This document shows positions 15,375 through 24,400 of a stretch of 39,163 nucleotides of DNA, piece by piece. The stretch is from a virus. The stretch covers positions 1 through 39,163 of the IMG/VR virus record IMGVR_UViG_3300044949_002438; one strand, 5' to 3'. Position numbers and translations under genes: made by a program. The notes below the pieces were generated by a model, which was not told the origin of the DNA, did not search any database, and saw nothing but the letters and a program-made list of their open reading frames with translations. Numbering within the stretch: the first letter of the stretch is position 1; the number at the start of each line of letters is the position of its first letter.

Positions 15375-16379
15375 TTAAATAAAAGTCTCACTAAATCCGA
15401 AATCATCTCCAGGCTCTATAAGAAGATTATCTTGAGCTGTTATTAAATTAATTTTTGATCCACTAACATGTTTTGTTATTGGAGTTCCATATTCGCCTCT
15501 TTTCACTTTAATAATATTTTCTGCTTTTGATACTACATACATAGTCTCATTATCGATGGTAATATGAGATTTTTCTGGTATCACTGATGAATTTTCCACA
15601 GAGAATCTATCAGATGCTATTACAATATCTTCCAATAGTGTTGTGAACACATCATCAACATAGTTCTTTGTTGCTTTTGGCTCAACCCTGTAAGTAAGTT
15701 CTCTTGAAGCAGTTCTTCCTTTTTCTCCAGTGATATAACCAATAGAAACTTTTTTGATAATATCTGTATCTGTTGGACTTGAGATTGGACCAAATAAATA
15801 TGTTTTGGCCGTAAATTTTAAGGTATAAATTAAAGCCCTTCTTGTTGAAAAATCGCCTTCATAATTATCGCTCATTATAATAGAATCTAAAGTAATTGGA
15901 ATATCTCTCTTTTCACCTATCAATTCCAATAAGTCTATGGAAATATTATATGATGGTTGAAAATATGGTAATATTTGCTCTATAATTTGAAGCATATCAT
16001 CATTAGTTTTTGTCATAACTGACAATTCAAATTCTACATTATATGGTACTGGCATGTAAGTTTTTCTAACATCTTTTCCATCAACCTTAGTTGGTGATAA
16101 AAATGATTGAGTTGGTGCTACTTTTCTTGTAGAATCATAATTTAACCCAATTAACTCAAATGATAATCTTGGTAATGTTATTTGGACTGGTTTATTTAAT
16201 TCCGGTGACTGCTCAAGGCGGGCTAAGAATTTTTGAGTAGGGCCATAAGCAATCGGAACTTCTATAATTGAAAAAATATTATCGGAATTATCTTTTCTTT
16301 GGATTTTTATTCCATTGAATAAAGTTCCAAATCCAATTACTGTTTTTCTTAAAATTTCGTGGTAAAAATATTCAAACAT
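15375..16379 (-). CDS. gp15: Tail terminator / sheath stabiliser gp15
   Basis: 334 residues (T4 gp15 has 272). The hexameric ring caps the completed tail and binds the neck. The N-terminal MFEYFYHEILRKTVIGFGTLFN, the segment IEVPIAYGPTQKFLARLEQ (about 39-57) and LPRLSFELIGLNYDSTRK (about 69-86), followed by MPVPYNVEFELSVMTK, are the family core. The last 90 residues (after GRTASRELTYRVEP) form an added beta-rich region with IDNETMYVVSKAENIIKVKRGEYGT, not present in T4. A similar MYVV..K.I.VKRG pattern (EIMKIVSIG..VQVKRPW) occurs in the 1425-residue virion protein. It lies 14 bases after gp14 and three before gp16. Confidence 0.92.
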   Translation of the reverse strand: MFEYFYHEILRKTVIGFGTLFNGIKIQRKDNSDNIFSIIEVPIAYGPTQKFLARLEQSPELNKPVQITLPRLSFELIGLNYDSTRKVAPTQSFLSPTKVDGKDVRKTYMPVPYNVEFELSVMTKTNDDMLQIIEQILPYFQPSYNISIDLLELIGEKRDIPITLDSIIMSDNYEGDFSTRRALIYTLKFTAKTYLFGPISSPTDTDIIKKVSIGYITGEKGRTASRELTYRVEPKATKNYVDDVFTTLLEDIVIASDRFSVENSSVIPEKSHITIDNETMYVVSKAENIIKVKRGEYGTPITKHVSGSKINLITAQDNLLIEPGDDFGFSETFI

Positions 16380-16393
16380 AACTTTTAAATGCT

Positions 16394-17857
16394 TTATGGA
16401 GTTCCAAATGGATTTTCTTCTGTGAAATCCAATATAGATAATGCTTCTAATTGAATTTGATCGTTTTGAGCGTATGGGTCATCAATATTATTAGTATTTA
16501 TTGTTAATATTTTATATGTAGATTGGGATTCTGAGCCAATTATTTGCTCTCCATTTTTAAATTCACCATTCAAATGTTTTAATTTCAACTCAAATGTCTC
16601 TGCATTCCATCCAGCTACTTTTGCGGTAGTATTACTTTCTGACCCAGTTATGGTTTCATTAGATATGAATGTCCCAATTCCTATTAAATTTGGAGAAGAA
16701 ATTTGTATAATTGGTGGATATAAGTAACCTTCTCCTCCATCAATTATTCTTATAGAGGTTATTGTTTGATTTTCTACAATTGCTCTTGCTTGTGCTTCTC
16801 TTATAATAGGTCCAGCGTCTACATCTGAAGTTACATTTGTGTTATCTGAAGTTATACTTGATCTATCTGATGTGTAATTAAAGCTTTCTTCATTTATATC
16901 AATAATAGTTACTGATGGTGGATAATCATATCCAAATCCTCCATCAGACAAAGTAATAGCATTGACTACTCCATCTGCTATCGTAGCAGTAGCTTCTGCT
17001 CCTACTCCACCACCCCCGATAAAATTGACCATTGGAGCTGACATATAGCCATATCCTCCATTCTGCAATTCAACACCCTGAATTCTATAACCGGTTCCTA
17101 ATGGATCACAATAATCTACAATACCGGTTATTAAAGTAGCTACACCAACTGCATTTCCTCCATTTATTGGTGATTTTGATATAGTGACAGCCGGAGAATT
17201 TTCGTAATTTATTCCTCGATTTGTTACTGTTATATAAGAAACAGAACCGTCTCCTATGCTAGAATAAGCCGTAGCGGTTCTTCCAATTCCGACTAATTTA
17301 TACGTTTGAATATATCCTTCTTTCTCTACATTATCATCAATTTCATCAATTTCTGTATCCAGTATCTCATCACCGTATCTAAATAATTCACATTTTAATT
17401 CATATACATAATTTTTCTGTAATTGATAAAAAGGTGTTTCGTGCTCAACATATTTTATCTCAAATAACCTATCTCCAAGTGGAAAATATACAAGATCCCC
17501 TTCTTTCGGACGATGATATACATCTATTCCAGATAAATTTTTTAATAAAGGCGTAATATAATTTTCAAATCGTTCTTTTGATACTACTAAAGTTAGATCA
17601 TCAAGATCTTGTATTCCAAATTTTGACAATATTGTTCCCTGACCACTGTACCCATCATAACTTGAAACATAGGCTTCAATTGGGAATGCGCTATCAAATT
17701 TCGATTCTGTTACTTCTCTAATAATAGTCTTAATATTAACATATTTTCTTGGAATATAATAAATTTCAATTCCATACATTCTTATTTGTTCATTTACCAA
17801 ATCCTGTATTAGACCCTGTTCTCCAGTTGAACCTTGAAGAAAAAATGGATTTAGCAT
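16394..17857 (-). CDS. gp14: Neck protein gp14 with inserted beta repeats
   Basis: 487 residues, nearly twice T4 gp14 (256). The N-terminal 175 residues are the recognisable neck domain: MLNPFFLQGSTGEQGLIQDL, IRMYGIEIYYIPRKYV, EAYVSSYDGYSGQG, KFGIQDLDDLTLVVSKERF, and RPKEGDLVYFPLGDRLFEI. The ring of gp13 and gp14 seals the packaged head and joins it to the tail. Residues about 196-390 are an extra block with four GG-x-GY-type hairpins (NRGINYENSP, NGGYGYMSAP, DGGFGYDYPP, DGGEGYLYPP), and 395-450 hold an F..GE.I.GS.S motif. The final residues YAQNDQIQLEALSILDF resemble the normal family C-terminus, so the block is an internal insertion. It probably projects from the neck, where T4 carries whiskers. 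gp13 is four bases upstream. Confidence 0.93.
   Translation of the reverse strand: MLNPFFLQGSTGEQGLIQDLVNEQIRMYGIEIYYIPRKYVNIKTIIREVTESKFDSAFPIEAYVSSYDGYSGQGTILSKFGIQDLDDLTLVVSKERFENYITPLLKNLSGIDVYHRPKEGDLVYFPLGDRLFEIKYVEHETPFYQLQKNYVYELKCELFRYGDEILDTEIDEIDDNVEKEGYIQTYKLVGIGRTATAYSSIGDGSVSYITVTNRGINYENSPAVTISKSPINGGNAVGVATLITGIVDYCDPLGTGYRIQGVELQNGGYGYMSAPMVNFIGGGGVGAEATATIADGVVNAITLSDGGFGYDYPPSVTIIDINEESFNYTSDRSSITSDNTNVTSDVDAGPIIREAQARAIVENQTITSIRIIDGGEGYLYPPIIQISSPNLIGIGTFISNETITGSESNTTAKVAGWNAETFELKLKHLNGEFKNGEQIIGSESQSTYKILTINTNNIDDPYAQNDQIQLEALSILDFTEENPFGTP
16688..17272 (-). repeat. Four GG-x-GY beta hairpin repeats in gp14
   Basis: Protein-level repeats in residues about 196-390: NRGINYENSPAVTI, NGGYGYMSAPMVNF, DGGFGYDYPPSVTI and DGGEGYLYPPIIQI, each preceded by a short hydrophobic strand such as ITSIRII or VNAITLS. 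DNA similarity between copies is low, so they are old. Confidence 0.85.
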
Positions 17858-17861
17858 ATGA

Positions 17862-18692
17862 TTAACCTATCATATCTAATGGTGGTAATTCATAATGAGA
17901 AGACATTTTTAACATTAAATCATCTATTTCTTTTTGCGCATCATCATAAAGTTGTCTACCATTAAATTCAATTCCTCCCGGTAGTTTTACTCCATTAAAC
18001 TTTATTAAATTTTGACCCCACTGTTTTTTAATTAATGAAGTTAAATATTGTTTTAGAAAAGAATCATTCCATACGTCAGAGTAAGTATTTGGGTCTAAAG
18101 CTCTGTAGCAATCTATTACTAGAGTTTTCCCTGCGTCTACACTTCCCCAATCGATATCTAAATATAATCTATTTTGTCTTTTATTAAATCTAATTTGCTT
18201 TTGTGTTGTCAGTAGAAAATCAATATCTTCAAGATAAGTCTTTACCATTGAATATGTTAGTAATTCTGTAGATCCCCAGTAATAAATGTCATTTAAAAAT
18301 AATTGATATTTTATACTAAACATTCCACTTGAAATGCTATTGGATCCCTCAAATGAAAATATTTTATTTACTCCTATGACATGATTAGGTATTTGTAAAT
18401 AATTATCACTTTCATAAAAGTTGAAATCAATTCCGCTAGTAGATGTTGATGAAGTTGTTGCTATACCAACACTGTTATTTTTTGCTCTTGCTCTATCAAT
18501 ATCTTCTTGAGTAATTTCATACTTCAAAAATGTTTGAGTAACGCCATCAAAATGTCTTTCTTGGAAAAATTGAACAGCATCATCAACAAGATCTTCTATT
18601 TGCTCATCCGCTACATTTATTTCCAGTACAGGATAACCTAATTTCCTCTTACAATAATCTATTAGTTCTTGTCTTGTTGATGGTTGTGCCAT
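17862..18692 (-). CDS. gp13: Neck protein gp13
   Basis: 276 residues (T4 gp13 has 309). With gp14 it closes the filled head at the portal. Family landmarks: RQELIDYCKRKLGYPVLEIN at the N-terminus, DEQIEDLVDDAVQFFQERHFDG (about 29-50), YLQIPNHVIGVNKIF in the middle, DIYYWGSTELLTYSMVKTYLE, and LDIDWGSVDAGKTLVIDCYRALDP, then the C-terminal SLIKKQWGQNLIKFNGVKLPGG. Residues 73-90 (NNSVGIATTSSTSTSGIDF region) are a Ser/Thr-rich loop. It lies four bases before gp14 and 21 bases after the 74-residue gene. No late box is visible in its short upstream gap, so it is probably read from upstream promoters. Confidence 0.93.
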   Translation of the reverse strand: MAQPSTRQELIDYCKRKLGYPVLEINVADEQIEDLVDDAVQFFQERHFDGVTQTFLKYEITQEDIDRARAKNNSVGIATTSSTSTSGIDFNFYESDNYLQIPNHVIGVNKIFSFEGSNSISSGMFSIKYQLFLNDIYYWGSTELLTYSMVKTYLEDIDFLLTTQKQIRFNKRQNRLYLDIDWGSVDAGKTLVIDCYRALDPNTYSDVWNDSFLKQYLTSLIKKQWGQNLIKFNGVKLPGGIEFNGRQLYDDAQKEIDDLMLKMSSHYELPPLDMIG

Positions 18693-18713
18693 TATTCTAA
18701 TAGTCCTTGTATA

Positions 18714-18938
18714 TTATCTATTTAATAATATATTTTGTAGTAATGATTTAATTTCATCTATGTCATTTTTTAAATCTGAAAGTTCAGATCGTAATGAACT
18801 CAACTCTGCAGATTCTGAATTTTTTAGAGACTTTATTTTTAAATACTTGTTATATTCGGAATGATTTACATTTATTATAGCATTTGTTTCATTATCTCTA
18901 ATTAAATCATTCCTTCCTTCTACCTTTGAATATTTCAT
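18714..18938 (-). CDS. Small coiled-coil protein upstream of gp13
   Basis: 74 residues in two parts. The N-terminal half has MKYSKVEGRNDLIRDNETNA and IINVNHSEYNKYL, a compact strand-turn pattern. The second half is a heptad-like helix (ESAELSSLRSELSDLKNDID, then EIKSLLQNILLNR), a probable coiled coil. It lies five bases after the 827-residue virion gene and 21 bases before gp13, in the place where T4 has wac (fibritin), itself a coiled-coil whisker protein, but it is far too short to be a whisker. I recognise similar small proteins at this spot in marine T4-like phages; function unknown. It may be a virion oligomerisation or assembly factor. Confidence 0.82.
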   Translation of the reverse strand: MKYSKVEGRNDLIRDNETNAIINVNHSEYNKYLKIKSLKNSESAELSSLRSELSDLKNDIDEIKSLLQNILLNR

Positions 18939-18943
18939 GTAAA

Positions 18944-21427
18944 TTAGGCAAGTGCTATAGCTTTTAAATCTTTTATTAAAGGCGGATAAGTTTGATTTGA
19001 TGATGTCCCTATTAATTTTATACTAAAATATCTAAATGATTCAATATTATTAGCTGTAAATTCATATTCTTTGAACAATGCTGCGTCTGGATCTTCAGAT
19101 AATACATCGGTTTTTATCACATTTGAATCTGAAGTTCCATCGTTTAATGATTCATCTATTGTTTGTCCAAGAGAATTTATATTCGAATATCCCGGAAATG
19201 GATAATAAATTGATTCTTGATATGGATCATTTTGAATGGCATAAAACGCACGAAGATCGTTGTGAATATTTACGTATGCAGTCAAGAATAATTTTAATGA
19301 TGTCGCAGGAACTTCCAAAGAAATAGTTTTTGTTGCGTATACAAACGCGGATGGATCATTAATCAATGAAGATATTCTGCTATCTGTTATGTAATTATCT
19401 ATTCTCTGATTCACCCTATTTGAAACTAAAATCATTCCAATTCTATCCAAATCTATAACTGGTGAGATATAGTTGGAAGATGAAAATAATCCCATATTTA
19501 ATGATAATGATTTTTTGCCTGGAATATCATTAGAGATATTATTTTGCTCATTTAATTTTGAATATATTGCTCTTTGAGTATTCAAATAATTATTTTTATT
19601 TAAATCTATAGGCTCAAATTGATTAGTTAAATATGATCCCTCCGTACCATCTATACTTTTTCCTGAAATTGTTCTTAATGTTGGTTTAATAGATGTTCCT
19701 GTAATTGATCTTACTTCAATTGTTGGCCTGACAATGCTGTATTGTATATTTTGTGTCGCTCTTACTTTAGATCCACCTGTTGATTTTGTTTCCTTAATGT
19801 ATAAGTTAATATAGTCTTGATTATCAATCCTATTATTTCCATTTTGCGATGGATCTATTTTTATAGTATAGTAATCTAATCCTATTGAATTTTCTACAGT
19901 TGCGTCTAATAGATCATGAACTTTATTAATTCTTCTTAATGAAATTCCATTAAGTTCATATTTCATTACACTATCACCAACAAAATGTGATGTTACATTC
20001 GTGTTATCAATTCCTCTAGTAATAACACCAGTTAATGAATTGTTAGTGACGCCATCGTATGAGATTATTTCTTGTCCTATTTTAATATAACCTGGATTTG
20101 TTGGAGAAACTGGATAGTTTTCAAATGTGGAGAAATCTGTTGTTGAACCTTCAGTTACAAATATTTCTCCAGTAGAGGTATTTAAATATTCCGAAGTTAA
20201 TTTTGTAGGTTTAGTATCACTAGTTACTCTAGAAATTTCAACTTTATCTACATTTGAGTGCATTCCATGATTTCTATGATTAACTTTTATATGTAATCCA
20301 TCATTCAAAACATCTAAACCATCATTCTTGACATAGACATTATTGCTTCCTGAATTAATATCTACATAGCCACCTATATTATTGATATATTGTAACGTAT
20401 AACCAATACCGACTTCAAATTTTCCTTGTACTTCATCAAGTATCAGTTGATTTACTCCAACGATATTTGATAATGATACTTGTAAATTTCTACCAATACC
20501 TGTTCCAATTTCAGCCGTCAAGACATCGCCAATAGAATATCCATATCCACCATCAGATATTGTTGCAGAAGTTATTTCTCCATCAGTCACTGTAATATTT
20601 GCTGTAGCACTTTTGCCAGAACTTGTAATATTAATTAAAGGTATATTATTATATGTTTGTGTTCCTGATGATGGAGTATATCCTATTCCTGAGTTTATGA
20701 TACTTAATGAACCAGTTGCCGATCCCGCCGCACCTACATAATTCCCAAAAGAGCCTGATCCTTCTTGATATATTGTATTTCCTATAATTAAATTCGGTTC
20801 TTGTATTATAGAAGAAGTAGAGATTTTAATTTTTCTACCATCCATTTCAAGAGGATTGGTATTTAATGTTGCCAAATGTCCATTTCCAAAATTTAATTCT
20901 GGACTAAAAAATGTTATATCACCATTATTAGAATTGAAATTTGCCCTATAAAGTGTAAATTTTAGATCGTCATAAGGCTCTTCATTCCAGGTAGTTGAGT
21001 TTTGAGATTTAAAAAGACCACCATTCAATGGTTGTTTATTTACGACAATTGGAAATTGACTTGGATCATTTTTGTCGTAAATATTCTGGCCACCTAATGT
21101 TGAAACATATACTTTATATCTATCAGAATTTGAAAGAATGCATATTGAATGAAACTCTTTTCCAGTTAGATATACTGGAGAGGGAAATGTTATTCTTGTA
21201 GGTAAACTTGAATCAAATGAAGTGTTTACATTTGACGGATCTACTACAACCTCACCAAATGGATATACATTTTTTGAAGGTTTGCCATATTTCATTGGCC
21301 TCAATTGAACAGTGACTGGAAGGTAGTTATCTTTAGATTGGAAATATAAATCGACAGAAGTTACAAATATTCCCGTATCTTGTTCAACATAAAATGACTG
21401 TGCTATAGGGTTAATTATATTACTCAT
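18944..21427 (-). CDS. Large virion structural protein, baseplate/fibre region (827 aa)
   Basis: 827 residues. The N-terminus has NPIAQSFYVEQDTGIFVTSV and FQSKDNYLPVTVQLRPMKYG, a domain type I know from marine T4-like phages, often written DPLAQSF, there associated with DUF4815 proteins. The middle holds INSGIGYTPSSG and ISDGGYGYSIGD hairpins and an FEVGIG segment. The C-terminal part (SLSLNMGLFSSSNYISPVID onward, then LEVPATSLKLFLTAYVNIHNDLRAFYAI and the final YPPLIKDLKAIALA) is the conserved end of the type. It occupies the T4 gp10-gp12/wac interval, so it is probably a baseplate or fibre-attachment component. Its start is 27 bases (nine codons) past the upstream stop, in the same reading frame, behind a consensus late box. 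Exact role not known. Confidence 0.88.
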   Translation of the reverse strand: MSNIINPIAQSFYVEQDTGIFVTSVDLYFQSKDNYLPVTVQLRPMKYGKPSKNVYPFGEVVVDPSNVNTSFDSSLPTRITFPSPVYLTGKEFHSICILSNSDRYKVYVSTLGGQNIYDKNDPSQFPIVVNKQPLNGGLFKSQNSTTWNEEPYDDLKFTLYRANFNSNNGDITFFSPELNFGNGHLATLNTNPLEMDGRKIKISTSSIIQEPNLIIGNTIYQEGSGSFGNYVGAAGSATGSLSIINSGIGYTPSSGTQTYNNIPLINITSSGKSATANITVTDGEITSATISDGGYGYSIGDVLTAEIGTGIGRNLQVSLSNIVGVNQLILDEVQGKFEVGIGYTLQYINNIGGYVDINSGSNNVYVKNDGLDVLNDGLHIKVNHRNHGMHSNVDKVEISRVTSDTKPTKLTSEYLNTSTGEIFVTEGSTTDFSTFENYPVSPTNPGYIKIGQEIISYDGVTNNSLTGVITRGIDNTNVTSHFVGDSVMKYELNGISLRRINKVHDLLDATVENSIGLDYYTIKIDPSQNGNNRIDNQDYINLYIKETKSTGGSKVRATQNIQYSIVRPTIEVRSITGTSIKPTLRTISGKSIDGTEGSYLTNQFEPIDLNKNNYLNTQRAIYSKLNEQNNISNDIPGKKSLSLNMGLFSSSNYISPVIDLDRIGMILVSNRVNQRIDNYITDSRISSLINDPSAFVYATKTISLEVPATSLKLFLTAYVNIHNDLRAFYAIQNDPYQESIYYPFPGYSNINSLGQTIDESLNDGTSDSNVIKTDVLSEDPDAALFKEYEFTANNIESFRYFSIKLIGTSSNQTYPPLIKDLKAIALA

Positions 21428-21446
21428 CTGTAATTATTTTTTTAAG

Positions 21447-21454
21447 TATTTATA
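21447..21454 (-). promoter_or_regulatory. T4-type late promoter for the 827-aa virion gene
   Basis: Exact minus-strand TATAAATA directly after the upstream stop codon. Predicted +1 near 21441, 14 nt before the ATG at 21427. Confidence 0.65.
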
Positions 21455-24400
21455 TCACATTTTACCCATACCGCCACCAGAGCCCATGCCTCCGCCTCCA
21501 CCACCGGAACCACCACCTCCGGAGCCCATAGAGCCTCCACCGCCGCCGCCGGAACCACCACCTCCGGAGCCCATAGAGCCTCCACCGCCGCCGCTGAATC
21601 CGGGTGGCAGCGTAGAGCCTCCACCACCACCCCCTCCGGAAGACATGGCTCCGCCTCCACTGCTGCTTCCTCCAGAATTGCTACCTCCCATACCGCCCAT
21701 AGGGCCAACATAATTTGATGAACCTGGAACATCTGGTCTATGTGCTGCTACTTGAGTTCCAGCAGCTTTATTTACTGCCATGATTGCTTGTTTAAGTTCT
21801 TTTACTGGATCTCCTTTTTGAATTTTATCTACGTTAACTCCAAATTCTTTTATCAATTGATTAATTTTCTTAGCTGCTGGTTTTCCGACAATATCAGGAT
21901 CTGCTCCATTAATTAACACTACTTTTCTAGCTACTGATGGGTCAGTTGGATCTGCTGTTGTTACTGGTTCTGCCGCTAAAGGTGGTAAATCCCTTTCAAC
22001 TATGATACCATCTGATCCAGTAACATGAGATGAAGATGGTGGTGGAAGGTCAGTAATAACCTCTGTTGTTTTGTATACAATATCTCCGATTTCCACAGTT
22101 GGATTTGATTCTGTTAATGTTTGAATTTCTACACGTTGATTCCTAATTAGCATTATATTTTCTTGAGTAGTCTGTTTTTTCCCTTCAGAATAATATTTTT
22201 CTTCGGCTAATGAAGTCACTAGACCATCTACCCTAGAATTTGTAGATTCATTTGTAAGAGTAAATGTTTTAGTTCCTGCTTCAAATTTTGGATTTGATGA
22301 TATATTTGGATCTGGTATCCATAATGATCCGACAACATCTCCAATCTGATCTGTAACTAAGCGAATATTTTTAATTTTACATTGAGCTTTACTAGAATTT
22401 CCAATAAGTATAAATGAAGAATTCATACTTAAATAACCATAATAGTCTCCCTGAGGTTGATTAGAAAGTGAGAATGTATCTACATTCAAAAGGGTTGAGG
22501 TTGAAGAATAAGTAGATGGTATTGTTTCTTGGATATTATATGGATTTGTATTATATACCGTTGTTGGATTATCATAAGCTCCATACTTATGATTTATTTT
22601 TGCTATTCTAAACGAAATTTCTGGAAGTATAGAAATAACTGATCCATTAGGAGAAGCAATACTAGACTTAACAGTTTCTCCTACTTCAAATGTCCCACTT
22701 ATCATTTCAATTTCAATTAATTTTGGTACAATATATTGTGACATATCAATACCATCAAAAAACGCATAAACTTGAGAGAATGGTTTCATACGTTTACCGG
22801 TAAATTCAATATTTCTCGATCTCAAATATGGAATTATTTGAGTAGAAATAACGGTATCGCCTAATGAATTTGAATCTATCGATGTTTTCAGAACATTTCT
22901 AGTTCCATTTCTAGATTTTGTTCCTATCTTTACAGTTGCCTCATAAATGTCAGCTGATGCATAGTTTCCATAATTAGTGATATCCGATTCTGTTGCTTTT
23001 TCTGTTCCTGTCCAAACAGTTTCCCAAGAATTCCATGTAACCGGACCAAATCCGGTTTGAGGGTCAAATTGAGTCAATTCCATTTGACTAGTTGATTCCG
23101 TATACCCATCTACTTGGAATGATTTTGGCTCTAGTTTTACTTGATCCACCCAAATGTCCGAAGAAGGGACTAATTCTATAGTCCCTGTAAAGAATGATGA
23201 TGAATATGCAGAAACATTTACTATTTTTGTAGAATATGGCTGAATAATTTCTTGAACTTCATCATAAGATAATGTCAATAATTGCCCTGTTCTTACTACA
23301 TTACTTCCTAGTAAATTAGTGTCTACTCTATAATCATTTTTCTCCGAATTATCAACTCCTATAGAAGCTCTTGTTCCTAAAATAAGATCAATCTGAGTTG
23401 TATAATGGGAAGGCCTTAATACTGAGTTTTTCGGATCAATACAATTTTTTACTTCAGTTTCTTTTTTCTGAGATAAAGTTGATGAAAAATCATCAACATA
23501 AAAACCAGATTTGAACCTATTTAATCCATTAGAATCTAATATTTCAGTGTTAGAAGTACTTACTTCTAATAAAGATAAAGTCGTATAATATTCTAAGTTA
23601 GTTATTCTATCTTCTAGCTTTCTGATGTCTGCCATAGTATAGCGTTTATATTCACGCACTTTTATTTCAGCATCGCTCAAATTACATAAGTATGGAGGTA
23701 AATTTATAGTTGCTACTTCTATCGAATCTAAAATTTCATTTGGAGATGATTTGTTTTCTGATGGATTTCCTTTTGATATCTGAAAAATTCCATCTTTTGA
23801 TAAATAAATTCTATCAGTTCTGGGCAAATATATTGAAAAATCAATCACAAAAGATTCATCAGATGCTAATATATTAGAAGATGAATTATTACTAAAAGTT
23901 CTTCCTATAAATTCAAATGGAGATCTTTGATTTTCTGCAACAGAATACTCAGAGACTCTTGGACGAATATCTATAATATCACAAACTCTTATCCCATTTA
24001 CTGTTGGTATATCGCAATAATCTAACTGATTATAAGAGTTCTTCGTTACTATATCTCCAGTATCATTTGGAGATATGCTTAAATATTCAAATACAATCTT
24101 AAGTTGTCTTTTTGGTTCTTTTTCGTTTGACTTTCTTACTATTTTTGAATAATCTAAAATAGTATCATTTTGACCAGATATAAATGTATACTTATTTGTT
24201 ACATCAATATCACCATCTGATAAAGACAAGACCGTAGATAATAATTTACTTTCTTTAAATTCTACTTGTTCTCCTATTGAAAATTGCTCATCATTTAAAT
24301 ATAATATAGAAACCGTATTTGTAGATAATTTTTCTACTACTATCGCAGAGGAATTGCTAGTGGTTCCAAATATACGTTCTCCTATTATAGAATTACTTAT

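Noticed and set aside
21486-21713. Plus-strand frame encoding a proline-rich peptide
   Set aside because: It is the antisense image of the polyglycine tail; no ribosome binding site or promoter, and all real genes are on the minus strand.
21442-21732. Second minus-strand frame rich in Val, Ala and Glu
   Set aside because: Frame-shifted shadow of the repetitive Gly codons; the DUF4815 frame is continuous through the region.
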